This document shows positions 50,471-61,476 of a stretch of 64,000 bases of DNA, one piece after another. Numbering within the stretch: position 1 is the first letter of the stretch; every line of letters begins with the position of its first letter. The DNA lies in assembly GCA_964019335.1 (NCBI GenBank), contig OZ025674.1, forward strand, positions 1-64,000, given 5' to 3'. Below the pieces are notes generated by a model. The model saw only the letters and a program-made list of their open reading frames with translations, did not search any database and was not told the DNA's origin. The stretch comes from Diplonema japonicum. Its lineage: Eukaryota; Euglenozoa; Diplonemea; Diplonemida; Diplonemidae. The position numbers and the translations under genes are program-made.

Positions 50471-50935
50471 ATGCCGCTTGTTTTCGCACGGGATTTGAAC
50501 TTCTGCAGCAAGGAAATGGAGCAGCTGACACAGCGCTTTGAGGACTCGTGCACCGTGGCTGAAGGGCGGAAGGAAAGCATGTACTTTTTGCGAACGACGG
50601 TAGGCATCCGCGACTTCATGGGCAGGCTGTGCACCTATCTGAAGTGTAACTACGAAACGCTCGTGGTTGCAGGTGTATACCTCAACAGGTACACCACCAG
50701 GTCCGCTGTTGTGCTGTCTAAGGATATCTTCTTCAGGTTGTTCTTTGCAGCCGCACTGGTGGCCATCAAAGTGCGTGAGGACAAGTTCTTCTCCAACAAG
50801 TACTACTCTTCTATATGGGGCATGCCTGTGGGCCTGGCGAATGAACTGGAACTTGATTTTCTTGCAGTCTTAGACTGGGACCTACATGTGACAAACGACG
50901 AGTACGAGGCCTTTATCACAGGGACACACAGCTAG
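50471..50935 (+). CDS. PHO80/cyclin-P-type cyclin 2
   Basis: 154 residues, almost nothing outside one cyclin box: RDFMGRLCTYLKCNYETLVV, VYLNRYTTRSAVVLSKDIFF, FFAAALVAIKVREDKFFSNK and ELELDFLAVLDWDLHVTNDE. These are the Arg/Lys (helix 1), YLxR, AxKxxxD and LExxFLxxLxW-type positions of PHO80-like cyclins that bind a CDK. It is shorter than cyclin 1 and lacks its Lys-rich tail. The start follows TTTTTAG by 16 nt after a T-rich tract. Confidence 0.85.
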   Translation: MPLVFARDLNFCSKEMEQLTQRFEDSCTVAEGRKESMYFLRTTVGIRDFMGRLCTYLKCNYETLVVAGVYLNRYTTRSAVVLSKDIFFRLFFAAALVAIKVREDKFFSNKYYSSIWGMPVGLANELELDFLAVLDWDLHVTNDEYEAFITGTHS

Positions 50936-50989
50936 AGGTCAAGTCATGGAGAAAAGAAAAAAGGGGGGGGGGGGAGAATAATAATAATA

Positions 50990-52013
50990 TGAGCTCGTCC
51001 GGAAGAAAATGTCAACAAATGACCCTCCTATGCGGCGTAAAACCCCCGTTAAATTTCTAAGTAAAAAAGTAGTCCGACACCACTTTGTGTGCAGAAATGC
51101 AGTCTAATCTTGATCACCATATAGGTCAAAATGCTCGCCGTTTGTTTTATTTTTAAAACGCACGTGCAAAAACATGTTTTTTAAAATGGTTTTTGGCAAA
51201 CGATTCAATTTGGAAGTTACAAATAACCCAGACCCCATTTTTTATTTTCGTTTTTCCGTGAAAAGCGATAGGAGGAATGGATGCAGATTGAAAATCTGTG
51301 AAACCTTTGGGGTCATTTTGGGTGGGCTGGACTCTAAATCACTATTAAAATGGGGTGGGGAGAACTTACCCTTACAGTGCCATTTTGGCCTATTTAAGAC
51401 TAAAATCCCTTTAAACCCCCTTGAAAAAGCAAAATTTTCACTTTTAAAGTATTATGAGTGCAAAAGAAAAGGAAAAACCTCAGCAGATGGGTTGAGAATG
51501 AAAGTTTGACCCCAAAGATACCAATGTCGAAGCTCTGCATGAGCAGGCAAGTGTTAAGAATTGGTTTTTCTGAAAAAGGCCAAAATCCCTTTAAAACCCC
51601 TTGAAAAAGCCAAAAAATAGGGTGTAAAAAACCGGATTTTCGGGGGCTATGCGGCGCCATATATTTTTCGCTAAGTACTTTTAACAGTAACCCGACCCTG
51701 GGTTGTACCCAGGGGTCACAAGTGCGCTTGAACACCAATTTTATGCACCCTAGATTCTGCATTTCCAAATTGCACTTTAAACATTTTTCGCCGTTTTTTT
51801 GACCTCTATTTTTCGTTTCCCGGGGGGCAGCCGGTTGCAAAGCCTGCCACCCTCATGGCAAAACAAGCATCGCAATTGAAAGAACGGCGTCATGTACACC
51901 ATGTATGTCATCTTCCTATGGTTGCATGCTGCCCTTTTTTTGCTCAAATAATCAAACAAGAAATTTTCGGAGGTGCCCAAAAAAGTGTTGACATTTTCGT
52001 CCGGACGAGCTCA
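50990..52013 (+). mobile_element. 1,024-bp TIR element, copy 1 (non-autonomous, MITE-like)
   Basis: The ends are inverted repeats of about 28 bp, TGAGCTCGTCCGGAMGAAAA and on to CAACA, flanked by TA on both sides (50988-50989 and 52014-52015), as for Tc1/mariner-type target duplication. The interior repeats AAAATCCCTTTAAA plus CCCCTTGAAAAAGC at about 51409 and 51584. Open frames of 111 and 146 codons exist but lack any transposase motif and are unlikely to be coding. A copy of the same length lies in the opposite orientation at 61477-62500. Confidence 0.85.
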
Positions 52014-54256
52014 TATAAAAAAAAAATACTCTCTCTTGCTTTTTTTCTTCTTCCTCTCTGTTTTTTTTCTTCCCCCCCTTCCACCCCCTCCCTGGTCGCT
52101 CGGTTTTGCTTGGAAGCACCACACACCCGAAAGAGGGGGAAACAAAAGTGTTTCTTTTTATTGTTCCTGTTTGAGCGGTTGCTCGCGATGGGGCACGTTC
52201 CCATTGTTTGTCTGGATACCATGTGGCATACATCTTTAACGCTATTCAAAAAAAAAAAATAAAAAAAATATAAAAAAAAAAAAAAGACACACATGTGAAT
52301 AAGAAAAAAAAAAAGAAATACAAAAGCGGATTCTTTGAGAGCACTGTTATGGACTTGTAACATATACCGTGAGTGCTCCTTCCTTTGGGCATCTCTCACT
52401 TTTGCAAACTTTCTCTTTTATGAATCAGCAAAGAGGCATACAGCAGCTGACAAGGGGCACCGGCAAACATTAATTTGGTCCCTTATTTGTCCTCCAACCC
52501 TTCTTTAAATTCTTTTTGTTCGTTTAAAAAAAAATAGAAATTAAAGGGGGGCTTAAAGAAAAAGAAAAGAAAGAAAAAAGAAAAAGAAAAAAAAAACAGA
52601 ATTGTATTATTGAATTTAAAAAAAAGAAGAAGAAAGAAAAGAATGAAAGAAGAAGAAGAAGAAAAAAAAAACACTTTTTATTCGTTCAGCTTTCTTTAGA
52701 AAGCTCAGCATAGTTCCTTCGTCCCCTTCTATTTTCTATTTACCCCCCTTTTTTTTCCCCTTCCTTTTTTTTTTTTTTTTCTATTGTGGTTTACACACAA
52801 GGAAGGGAATTCTTAGGCTTTTGGGTGGGTACTTGTAACATCAGCCGATCACGTCAGGATGAATCGAAAAAAAAAAAAAAAAGAAAAAAAAAGAAAGAAA
52901 AACCGTATCCTGTGCCGTGGCTGTTCTGATAGACAAGTTGTTATCATCCTTGTGGAGCCTGGTAGGGGGAATCATATCTTTAAAAAAAAAAAAAAAATTG
53001 AACAGAAAAATATTTTTTATAAATAAACTACAAGAACCCGTGTTTCAAGTACGTGGAGGTATGTGGAGGTATTTCTTACGTGGCGCCTGCTCTCAGACGG
53101 GAGCCCTTCCTGTGAGGCGTTTACCAACGCCACAGAACACCTAGCTTGCGTGCAGCGCTTCGCGCTCCGTTTCAGCAGGCCAGCCTCAGAGACCCACACA
53201 CGCACCCACACAAGCACCTGTGCCTTAGCCGGAGCAAGCTCAGTTTTCTGAACCCAAAAAATATAAGTTTAGCTCCGAAGGTTTGTTTGAAAGCCATATC
53301 AGGCACCCCCCCATTATTTTTTTTTCTCTTCTGTGGGTTGTTAAAACACTTCACTCAAAGTGAATTTCCCTCCCCACCATCATAGCCTCAAGGGCAGGGC
53401 AAAGCCAGTGACCTTTACTGAGGGGTTTCTTTTTGATACAAAAAAAAAAATGAAAACATTAATTGGATGCGCCTTGCATTTTCTTTTGACCTCCCCTGTA
53501 TTTTTTTTTTTTTCCTATTTGTTTTTTTTTCCCTTTTTTTTTTTCCTTCTCTTTTCACCCTTCGGGTCTCTAATTTCTGTTAAGCATTTTCCTCTTTTTT
53601 TGGTTTCGTATTGGTCGTGAAGGGTGAGTGACAGGAACGAATATGGGGGAATATGTTCACCGCCCTCCTTTGAGACTCATTTTTGACAACAACAAAACAA
53701 GTCGATTCTGAAGCTGTCTGCCTTTGAAAGGCAAACAGGAATTTTCTCAAGGGGGGGCCCCGAAGGAAGTTTAAGAACCTGATTAGAGACCCGAAGCGGT
53801 TTTTTTAAAGTCTCGAGCATCGCGTCATTTACTTTTTTTATATGATTTTCTGGTGGGTCGTTGCTAGCACACCTTCCCCATCATAGTGAGTTTAGTTATT
53901 CCCCCCTTCTCTGAAGGAAAAAAAACTCCCATTCTACTCCCTCCTTTCTTTTTTTTTCTCTCTCTCTCTTTGTTCTCCATTTCTTTGTTCTTTGTTCTGA
54001 GATCTCGTGCACTTTTTTTTCTTTTTTTTTACTTTATCTATTTTATACTGACCGCATTTTTAAAGTTGTGCGGAAAGGTTTTTTTTTGTAAGCAACCCCC
54101 CTTTTTTTGGCAGAAAATTCCAAGAAAAAAACAAAAGAAAAGAAAGTCCTCCCAACTTCTTTTCCTCCCCCCGTAAATAAAGCAATAAAAAAACCTTACA
54201 TACCTTTGAAAAAAAAAAGAAAGATGCGGTATTTCTTTTCTTTTATATCTTTTATA

Positions 54257-54293
<37 letters not shown>

Positions 54294-54300
54294 TGCCATT
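52014..54300. other. Homopolymer-rich gene-free region
   Basis: 2.3 kb dominated by A runs (52250-52310, 52560-52680, 52865-52905, 52980-52996) and T runs (53500-53545, 54005-54030, 54255-54292). A more complex GC-rich island at 53040-53260 has only short frames (up to 66 codons, minus strand) and no recognised RNA gene. No gene supported. Confidence 0.5.
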
Positions 54301-54598
54301 ATGCAGTACCTCACAACAGCTTACACCTTGCATCCCATGCCGTCTGTGCATGCAGGCCTCTCCAAGTCTCTCATGAGCTCTAGTCCTGGCAAATCTGCGC
54401 CCATAGCTGGTGACTGGGGCAGTGTTGGTATGTAAAGGCACATGGTGGCTTACAGCACACACAGGGTGTTCAGGCAGCAGCTGTGTGAGCTCAAGTGGGT
54501 CCTCCTTCAAGTACGACATCACCTTCACCCAGTGGTCACCTGACAACAGGATTGATCTCTTTGGGCATCTGTGCACTGCGAACGACGAGTGCCTTTAG
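54301..54598 (+). CDS. Small spliced orphan gene
   Basis: 86 residues from two exons (54301-54427 and 54465-54598). The 37-nt intron starts GTATGT and ends CACACAG, and the join keeps the frame. It begins MQYLTTAYTLHPMPSVHAGL, has a Ser/Gly-rich centre and ends FTQWSPDNRIDLFGHLCTAN and a few residues. The intron matches the local consensus, which is the main reason to believe the gene. No domain recognised. A T run of about 28 lies just upstream of the ATG. Confidence 0.5.
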
Positions 54599-54724
54599 CT
54601 TATACCCCTTCACTTCTTGCTTTAATGCTTTAATTCCGTTTCTTGCATAATGACTGCACTTTCTGGTGCTTCTGACTATTCAGTTCTCTACTTCTAAGCA
54701 TGATTCTATTATCACCCAGAGGCC

Positions 54725-55972
54725 ATGGATGCGATGATGGAAGCAGAGGTGGATGTCATCTTGCAGAAGAATGAAATGTGGCGCAGACACGTGGCAGAGC
54801 ACGCAACGCAGGCGCAGAGCAGGTTACTGGAGGTCTCCCTGCTCGGCACCTACTTCCACGCGTGGCTTCAAAAGGATTTCCACCTTGTGTACCAAAAGAG
54901 GGGCGCATCGACCCTGCAAGTGCAGGTCGCAGAGCTGAACTCGCTGCTGATGAACAAGGAGATTGAGCACAAGGACATCATCAAAGACCTGAAGCAGCGC
55001 CATGACAATGACTTGGTGCTGTTCAACAACGACATGCAGCTGCTGAAGGCCAAGCTCCACGACATCACAGCACAAGTAGACGTAGAGGGGCTGGCGCAGA
55101 TGAAAGAGGACGCAGTGGCGGCAACAGGGAGGCTGCAGCTCACGGAGCAAGAGCTGCGGAACAAGAACGAATATATTACAAAACTGCAGCGTGAGAACGA
55201 GGCGTGCAAGGAGCAGCTGCACGTCATGGCTCTGGAGCACACGGAGCACATGAAACGCGTGGAGGCATCGCAGGAACTGCTGAACAAGATATCTCACGAC
55301 AGGTGCTGTTCGCCCGAGCCACAGGGCCATGAGGTGGCACGGCTGCAAAGAATCGTGAAATTCCTCGGCGAGAAGACAGCGGCACTCCAGGAGTCACTGC
55401 AGGCACCCAACACCTCTGTGGTGCTCCTGAGGAACAAGGTCGCGTCGTGCGGCAGCGACAACGAGAAGTTGCGGGAAGAGGTCGACACGCTGAAGGGCGA
55501 GTCCCTGCAGCTGAAGGAGACCATACAATCACTGGAGGTCCAGATGGGTGCCTCCAAGAGCCGCGAGCTACAAGAGTGTGAAACACTGGACACTTTCACA
55601 AGCTTTGTGTTTGCCAGTATGCAGGAACGGGTCCACATAGCCTCGTTGGAGTCGGCAGCCTGGACAGCACTTGTGGGTGTGCACGCGACCTTCTTACACA
55701 CAAAAGTCAAGCGATTGAACAGCGAACTGTTATCTGCAGAGCTGTCCGCTGCGCAAGCAGCTGCTGCTATGACAACAACAACACTTAAAACTCAACATCT
55801 GCAGTCTCTCCTTTCCACCTATCAAGCGGAACAAAACACCATCCCGAAGCGCAAGCTTGAGGACAAGCGGGGCACACCTCCCTATACACAAGGCAGGGCG
55901 TCCCCCACGCCCTTACCTCAACCTTCCTACTCAACCCAGAACATAGAGAAATGGAACGTCCAATGGTCATGA
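54725..55972 (+). CDS. Long coiled-coil protein
   Basis: 415 residues, nearly all alpha-helical with heptad patterns: LQVQVAELNSLLMNKEIEHK, LQLTEQELRNKNEYITKLQR and EEVDTLKGESLQLKETIQSL. A short breaker with DRCCSPEPQGHE lies near residue 200. The last 55 residues are basic and Pro-rich (TPPYTQGRASPTPLPQPSYS). No motor or enzyme domain. This is a typical centrosome, basal-body or flagellar scaffold composition, but the function is not shown. The ATG follows CACCCAGAGGCC. Confidence 0.7.
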   Translation: MDAMMEAEVDVILQKNEMWRRHVAEHATQAQSRLLEVSLLGTYFHAWLQKDFHLVYQKRGASTLQVQVAELNSLLMNKEIEHKDIIKDLKQRHDNDLVLFNNDMQLLKAKLHDITAQVDVEGLAQMKEDAVAATGRLQLTEQELRNKNEYITKLQRENEACKEQLHVMALEHTEHMKRVEASQELLNKISHDRCCSPEPQGHEVARLQRIVKFLGEKTAALQESLQAPNTSVVLLRNKVASCGSDNEKLREEVDTLKGESLQLKETIQSLEVQMGASKSRELQECETLDTFTSFVFASMQERVHIASLESAAWTALVGVHATFLHTKVKRLNSELLSAELSAAQAAAAMTTTTLKTQHLQSLLSTYQAEQNTIPKRKLEDKRGTPPYTQGRASPTPLPQPSYSTQNIEKWNVQWS

Positions 55973-56444
55973 CACAGTCAGCCTGGGCATAGTGTGCAAG
56001 CTGAAGGACTTCGTGTCCTGCGTAGCTCTTTTTTCGTTTCTTTTTTTCCCCCTTCCCCGGATTTTCCCCCGTTATTTTATTTATTTTTGGTTTGTTCTTC
56101 ATCCCTTGCATAACACCCTACAGTGCAATGACGGCCCCCGTACATCACGGTTTTGACAAAAGAAAAGTAAATGTGCCTTTTCTTCTTCTTCTTTTTCTTT
56201 TTTTAAAGGTACGTGCCCTCCCCCTCCCCTCCCTCCCTCCCTTGCAAGCATCTTCGCTTGGCTTCCGCCGCGTAATACCCCTTATTATTTATTTATTTGC
56301 CTGTTTTTCCATTTTTTAAAGGAGGGAAAAAAAAAACACCGTTTCATGATAAGCAAAGAAAAAAAAAAATCATTTTCCAACCATCCACGGTAGAGGTTTT
56401 AAAAGAAAAAAAAGAAAATCTTCTTACAAAAAGCAGTTTTTTTT

Positions 56445-56480
<36 letters not shown>

Positions 56481-56557
56481 CCTGCTTATCGTGAAACGGT
56501 GTTTCCCCCATTAACAAAAACCCCCTCCACAGAGCCCCTTGAAGGGGAGGTTATCAG
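55973..56557. other. T-rich intergenic region
   Basis: No gene. T runs are at 56030-56050, 56180-56205 and, the longest, 56436-56480. CCTCCACAG at 56524-56532 and TTATCAG just before the next ATG are candidate splice acceptors. Confidence 0.5.
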
Positions 56558-57076
56558 ATGGCGATAGAAAGTAAGAGAAGCTTTGCGGAAGTAGCAGGCT
56601 ATGTGTCATACGCGGAGCAGCTCCCTGTGATAGGCGAAGTGCTGACAAGGCTCTGCGGTGACGGCGATACACGGGAAGCAGAGAGGAGGTGCGTGTTCGA
56701 AGGGAAGGTTGTCGTGGTCTCGGTGAACGATTACTTAGTGAGGCTGTGCAAGTACGGGCACTGCAGCAAGATGGTCTTTATTCTAATGTTCATCTACCTG
56801 AAACGCCTCTTAGACAGGCAGCCCGAGTTCATCGTGCGCTCCACCAACGTGCACAGACTGCTCATTGCCCTCTTCGTTGTTGCAGCCAAGTACCATGATG
56901 ATCACTTCTTTTCAAACCACTTCTACTCCAAAGTAGGAGGCATTGCTAATGCCGAGATCAACCGCCTCGAAATTACTCTGCTCGAACACCTGACGTGGGA
57001 TCTATACGTCTCACCGGAAGAGTACAGAAGAACTGTAAAACACCTCACCCCGAAAAGGGCAAAAGCCAAGGGTTGA
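56558..57076 (+). CDS. PHO80/cyclin-P-type cyclin 3
   Basis: 172 residues with a cyclin box: VNDYLVRLCKYGHCSKMVFI, LMFIYLKRLLDRQPEFIVRS, HRLLIALFVVAAKYHDDHFF and NRLEITLLEHLTWDLYVSPE. It conserves the YLxR, NxHRLL, AxKxxDD and LExxxLxxLxW positions of PHO80-like cyclins better than the other two in the window. It ends in a short basic tail (KRAKAKG). A CDK partner is expected but none is encoded here. Confidence 0.88.
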   Translation: MAIESKRSFAEVAGYVSYAEQLPVIGEVLTRLCGDGDTREAERRCVFEGKVVVVSVNDYLVRLCKYGHCSKMVFILMFIYLKRLLDRQPEFIVRSTNVHRLLIALFVVAAKYHDDHFFSNHFYSKVGGIANAEINRLEITLLEHLTWDLYVSPEEYRRTVKHLTPKRAKAKG

Positions 57077-58090
57077 CGTTTTTTTTTTACTTTTTCTTTT
57101 TTTTTATTTTTTTTTTATTCACGAACCGCCTACAAGCAATTTTTTTTTTTTGAACAATATCTATTTTTTTTTTTCTCTTTTTTTTTTCTTCTTTTTTATA
57201 TGTACATCACGAAAAAAAATAATAAAATATCATCTTTACCCTTTACCCCCCCCCTTTTTTTTTCTTCCCTCTCGCAATGGTGGGAATACGTTTTCTTCGC
57301 TAGGTTTTGGCAGCTGTAAGGCATTGGCTACAACACATTCCGTACAACGGTCCTAAGAACCCCCTTTAAAAAAAAAGAAAACTCTTTTTCTCTCTAACAC
57401 CCCTCCGCTAGGTTGTGGACACACCACCAAAGGGGAAGGAAAAAAAAAAGAACGAACCAAAGAGAGCAACAGAATGTGTCCTTTTTTTTTTTTTTTTTTT
57501 TCCCCTTCGTCCTCGAAAAAAAAAGAGAAATCGTGTTCGTGTCCCACCCTTTGTTCCTCTAAGTTAGTAAGTAGTTCAGTAAGCCGCCCCCACTTATCTC
57601 CTCTCATTCCTGCCTCTAAACACAGAGCGCATCAAAGTTCCCCCCCCACTGTTGGCGAGGGAACTTGAAATGAGGTTTCCCCCCCTCTGCTTTGAAAAAA
57701 AAAATGAAAACCATGTAAATGAATTGGAAAAAAAAAAAAAAAAAAAGAAGAAAGAAAAAAAAAAAAAAAGAAAGAAAATATTGTATGGCAAGTAAACGAA
57801 ACTTTGCTGGTTCCCCCCCTTTCCCCCAATAGAGGACATGGGGGCCATATCCGTAGCACAGGCTAGAAGCTGACTCCAAACATCCCCTCCAATGTACTGA
57901 CTGGTACAGTTTGGAACCGACTGTGGTGGTCGTGCTGAGCGCCGTTTAATTTTTTGTTGTGACTCGAATTTCTTAATGGCAATATCTTTTTTTTTCCCGC
58001 TCAATATCCTCCACTCCAGGGGAACCGGCTTCGTCATCTCAGCCACTCACTTTTTCTTTGACAAGAAAAATTTTGAGCACACCACCGGAT

Positions 58091-58121
<31 letters not shown>

Positions 58122-58990
58122 CCTTGCACGGATAGCCCCCCCCAAAAAAAGCTGAAATCAAAGGGGGAAAAAAAATTACTAACTCTTTACTTTTCTTTTT
58201 TCTGCTTCTTTTTTTTTTTCTTTTCCCCCAGAGCGTTCCATTCTCAGCAGTGTTAAACGTCGTTTTCGGGGTGTGTGCCTGCAACAAAGAAGCAGAAGCA
58301 CAAACCCTTCTCTGCCCACCCAACCAACCCCCTTATAAGTTTTTGATCTTCAACTCCTGAAGGTAGCTAGTTGCCTCGGGTGCTCTGTTGTCTCCTTGTG
58401 TTCTTTCTTCAATGAAGTCATAACAGCAAGTATAATGGAAAATAGCGGTTTCCTTAAATACTGGCCTTTTTTTTTTTTTTCTTTTTTTTTTTTTCCCCTC
58501 CCATAATTTTTTCATTCTCAATATTTTTTTCTTCTTTACGTAGTACCACTTCGGTTAATTATCTGATTTCTTTTTTTTTTTTTTTTCCTTTTTTTTTTCT
58601 CCCTCGACTTGAGCCGACAGGTGTCTGGCCTCAACTGTAGCCGTTCTCTACCGGAGACCGCAACAATTCCAATAAGGATGGAATATTTTTTTTTCCTTTG
58701 ATTTCATTGGACCAACCACCCTCCATTCCCATCCTTTTATTTATTTTTTATTTTTATTTTCATTCGTTGCTGCTAAGTTCTTGCCTCTCTTTCCTCACCC
58801 CCCAGTTTTTTTTATTATTTTTTTTTTCTTTCTCAAGTTCCTTCAATGGTTTAACAAAAAAAAAAAAAAGACAAAAAAAAAAAAAAAAAAAAGAAAACGT
58901 TGCTTTAAAGGTACGGGATTATCCTAGCAGTGTCTGACAAGGGGGACCGACAATAGATATCACTATTGGTCCCTGCGATACTGACTTTCA
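57077..58990. other. Homopolymer-rich gene-free region
   Basis: Dense T and A runs (57070-57190, 57480-57502, 57728-57778, 58090-58122, 58470-58496, 58568-58600, 58850-58895). Short frames on either strand are low-complexity Phe or Lys runs. No gene or RNA supported. Confidence 0.5.
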
Positions 58991-59690
58991 AAAAAAAATA
59001 GCTATTTACTGCCAACAAGTAATGACTTTACCGTTACCTCGAGGTCGGTAAAGCATTACTTGGCGGTAGGTAAGTGGTTTTATTTCACGACACTCTGAAA
59101 TTACTTCACCACGAGGGGCACAACAGGGTGACAAGGGGTACAACAAGAGAGGGGTTACAAAGGTTACAATACAAGTTGTTTTCCCTCCTTTTGTTGACTA
59201 AGAGCTGCCGCTGTCGCTGGCATTGCCACTGTCACCATCTCTAATCAGGCCTTCCCATACCTGGCGCGGCCGCTGGCTCCTTTTTTTCTGTTGCTTCGGT
59301 ATTTTGAAGTCTTTTGGGGAGCTTGGGTAAGCTGACTAAGTTACCCTTACCCACAGAAGAGTTACCCCCAGAAACTGGGAACAAGGCCAAGCCAAAAGTG
59401 GGCAAATTGGGAGGAAAAAGTAGTCCAACTTGGAACTGAGCCGAGGCAAAAGTTGGCCAATTGAGCTGAACCTGGGGGAAATAGCAAACTGAGAGGAAAA
59501 AGTAGCCCCACTGGGAACCGAACAGAGGCAAAAATTGGCCTGCCGAGGCATATTATTTAACGGAAACCCCCTATTACTTCACGGAAAACAGGCCATTATT
59601 TCACCGTGAAGTAATGAGATTTAGCGTGAAGTAATGGGCCCCCCAGTGCGTGAAGTAATTTCTGAAGAGTGAAATAAAAAAAAGAAAAAG
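58991..59690. mobile_element. MITE-like element with TIRs and an adjoining hairpin
   Basis: At about 59073-59115 TTTATTTCAC and GAAATTACTTCAC reappear inverted at about 59645-59685, giving imperfect terminal repeats around a 610-bp unit. Its interior has two copies of an approximately 115-bp block (GGAGGAAAAAGTAGTCC and GAGAGGAAAAAGTAGCC). Just outside, 58998-59072 is a near-perfect hairpin: GCCAACAAGTAATG with ACTTTACCG pairs with CGGTAAAG and CATTACTTGGC, with a 12-base loop. The AGTAAT word recurs across the unit. No protein coded. Confidence 0.6.
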
Positions 59691-61476
59691 TATAAAAAAA
59701 AAAGGGGGTGCGCTTCTTTCTGTACCTTACGAAAACAAATTATATTTTTCTTTGGGGGGTTTTTGTGAGGTAATCAGGATAAAGAGCCAAGCATAGCCGT
59801 AAAAAAGGCCCTTTTTTTTTTTCGCGTGTGCCAAGAGATTTCATCTGCTGTTTTATTCCAGCAGCTTATTTTTTTTTTCTTTATTATTATTATTATTGCT
59901 GTAAAGTGAAAAATGACGGATTGACATCAACTCCGGCCTGGCGACCTAAGCTTTTTGGACATGAAAAAAAAAGCCCAGATTTGTCAACTCGACATTTTTT
60001 CATTTTACAGTTCCCTTCTAGGACTTAATATTTGTCACGTTTTTTTAAAAATTTTTTTCTTTTATAAATTTTATTTTTATATTTATTTGTTATCAACGAA
60101 CAACAAAAGAAGAAGAAGAAAAAAAAAAAAAAAAAAACAAACATCAAATAAACGAAAATTTCGAACCACCTTTCTTTCCCCCCCCCCTTCTTTTTTTTAA
60201 TATTATTATTTTTTCATTATCTATATCAATCAGAGGACAAGAAAAGAATAAGCGAAATAAAGGAAAAACTAAAATTCTATTTTTTAAAGAAACCTGCCCT
60301 ATGAGGGGGAAATAACTAAAGCTTTTCCCCCCATTATGAAAAAGAAGTGTTTTAAGGAGTTGCAAAACCTCTCATCATACTTTTTTTTTCCCCCTTTCTT
60401 TTTTGAGGTCTACAGTATTTACCTCCTCCGCCTTTCTTTTGTTTCCCTTGTTTTTTTCCCCTACCTCATTTTTTTTTTTTTTTTTTTTTTTTTTGCTAGA
60501 TTCACGCACCAAAGAAATTTTACTTCAAATAATAAAAAAAAAAAAAAAACAACCATTAACCATCTACCAACGGACCATTTTTGCCCACCAGGGGGTAAAT
60601 TTTCAAAACTTCAAAAAAAAACTATTCCAGCGCAAAGCTGGGCTATATGCCCCCGGAAATGCCTCCAGTTGTCCCAATTCTAGAGAGAGGGTGCCCACAG
60701 CAGGGCCCACCCCCACAACATTGTCAAAAATATCGTTCCCGAGGTGCTCGAGAGGGGGTACAAAAAACAATTCAAAAAAAAATCGACTGTAAAATTCTAT
60801 AAAAAGCTATTCAAGGCCTTCCTGACGCGGTTCGTACGTGCCCCAGGCCCGAGAAGGGTTTCTGGGGGGTATCCCCGGCAAGGTGGTAGTCTTTGAAGCC
60901 CGGAGTCACGCAAAGTTGTATAGACGCTCGTTGGTAGATGGTTAAAGAAAAAGAAAGAAAGAAAACAGAATCAAATCTGCAAAAAAAAATAAAAAAAGAA
61001 AGAGAAAAAAAAAAACTAAAAAATTTAAAAAAAACGTTGTTCGCCACCTGTACGGTAGAAATGTGGACTTCTCCCCCCCCCCCCCTCCTTCTCCCCTTTT
61101 TCTTTTTTTAAAAAAAAATACCACAATGCATAATCAACGTCCCCTCCCCCCTTCCCCCCTTGTTTAAACAAATCAGAGACGGGTTCTTTGTAAAAAAAAG
61201 GGGGGAGGGGACAACAGGGAAAACCTCCCACACGCTTCGAACGTAGTACCATGCCACAGGCAGTAGTTAAGGAGCTCACAAGGGGTGAGAGGTCTGCTTA
61301 CTCAGCTGCATGCTGTCGTACCTTTGGCGACTGCATCGGGTCGTTTGGCTAGCAGTGAACAGCAGCAACAAAACAATCTTTCCAAGAACAAATGAAAAAG
61401 AGTTAAGCAAAAAACTGCTATTTTCTTTTTTGTGTTAATTTGAATGCAAGCAGCACCCTCTCTTTTTTCTTTTATA
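59691..61476. other. Low-complexity gene-free region
   Basis: T/A homopolymers dominate (59815-59825, 60118-60140, 60468-60496, 60535-60550, 61070-61110). A more complex stretch at 60640-60930 (with GCCCGAGAAGGGTTTCTGGG) shows no sizeable frame and no recognised RNA. No gene supported. Confidence 0.5.

Noticed and set aside
51174-51840. Frames of 111 and 146 codons inside the 1,024-bp TIR element (and in its copy at 61650-62316)
   Set aside because: No transposase motifs, overlapping antisense frames, and non-coding-like composition; best read as MITE interior.
53040-53260. GC-rich island as a possible tRNA or other structural RNA
   Set aside because: No cloverleaf or internal promoter boxes could be seen, and I could not run a covariance search.
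52483-58937. Many short Phe- or Lys-rich frames in poly-T/poly-A DNA
   Set aside because: They are translations of homopolymer tracts without any conserved feature.
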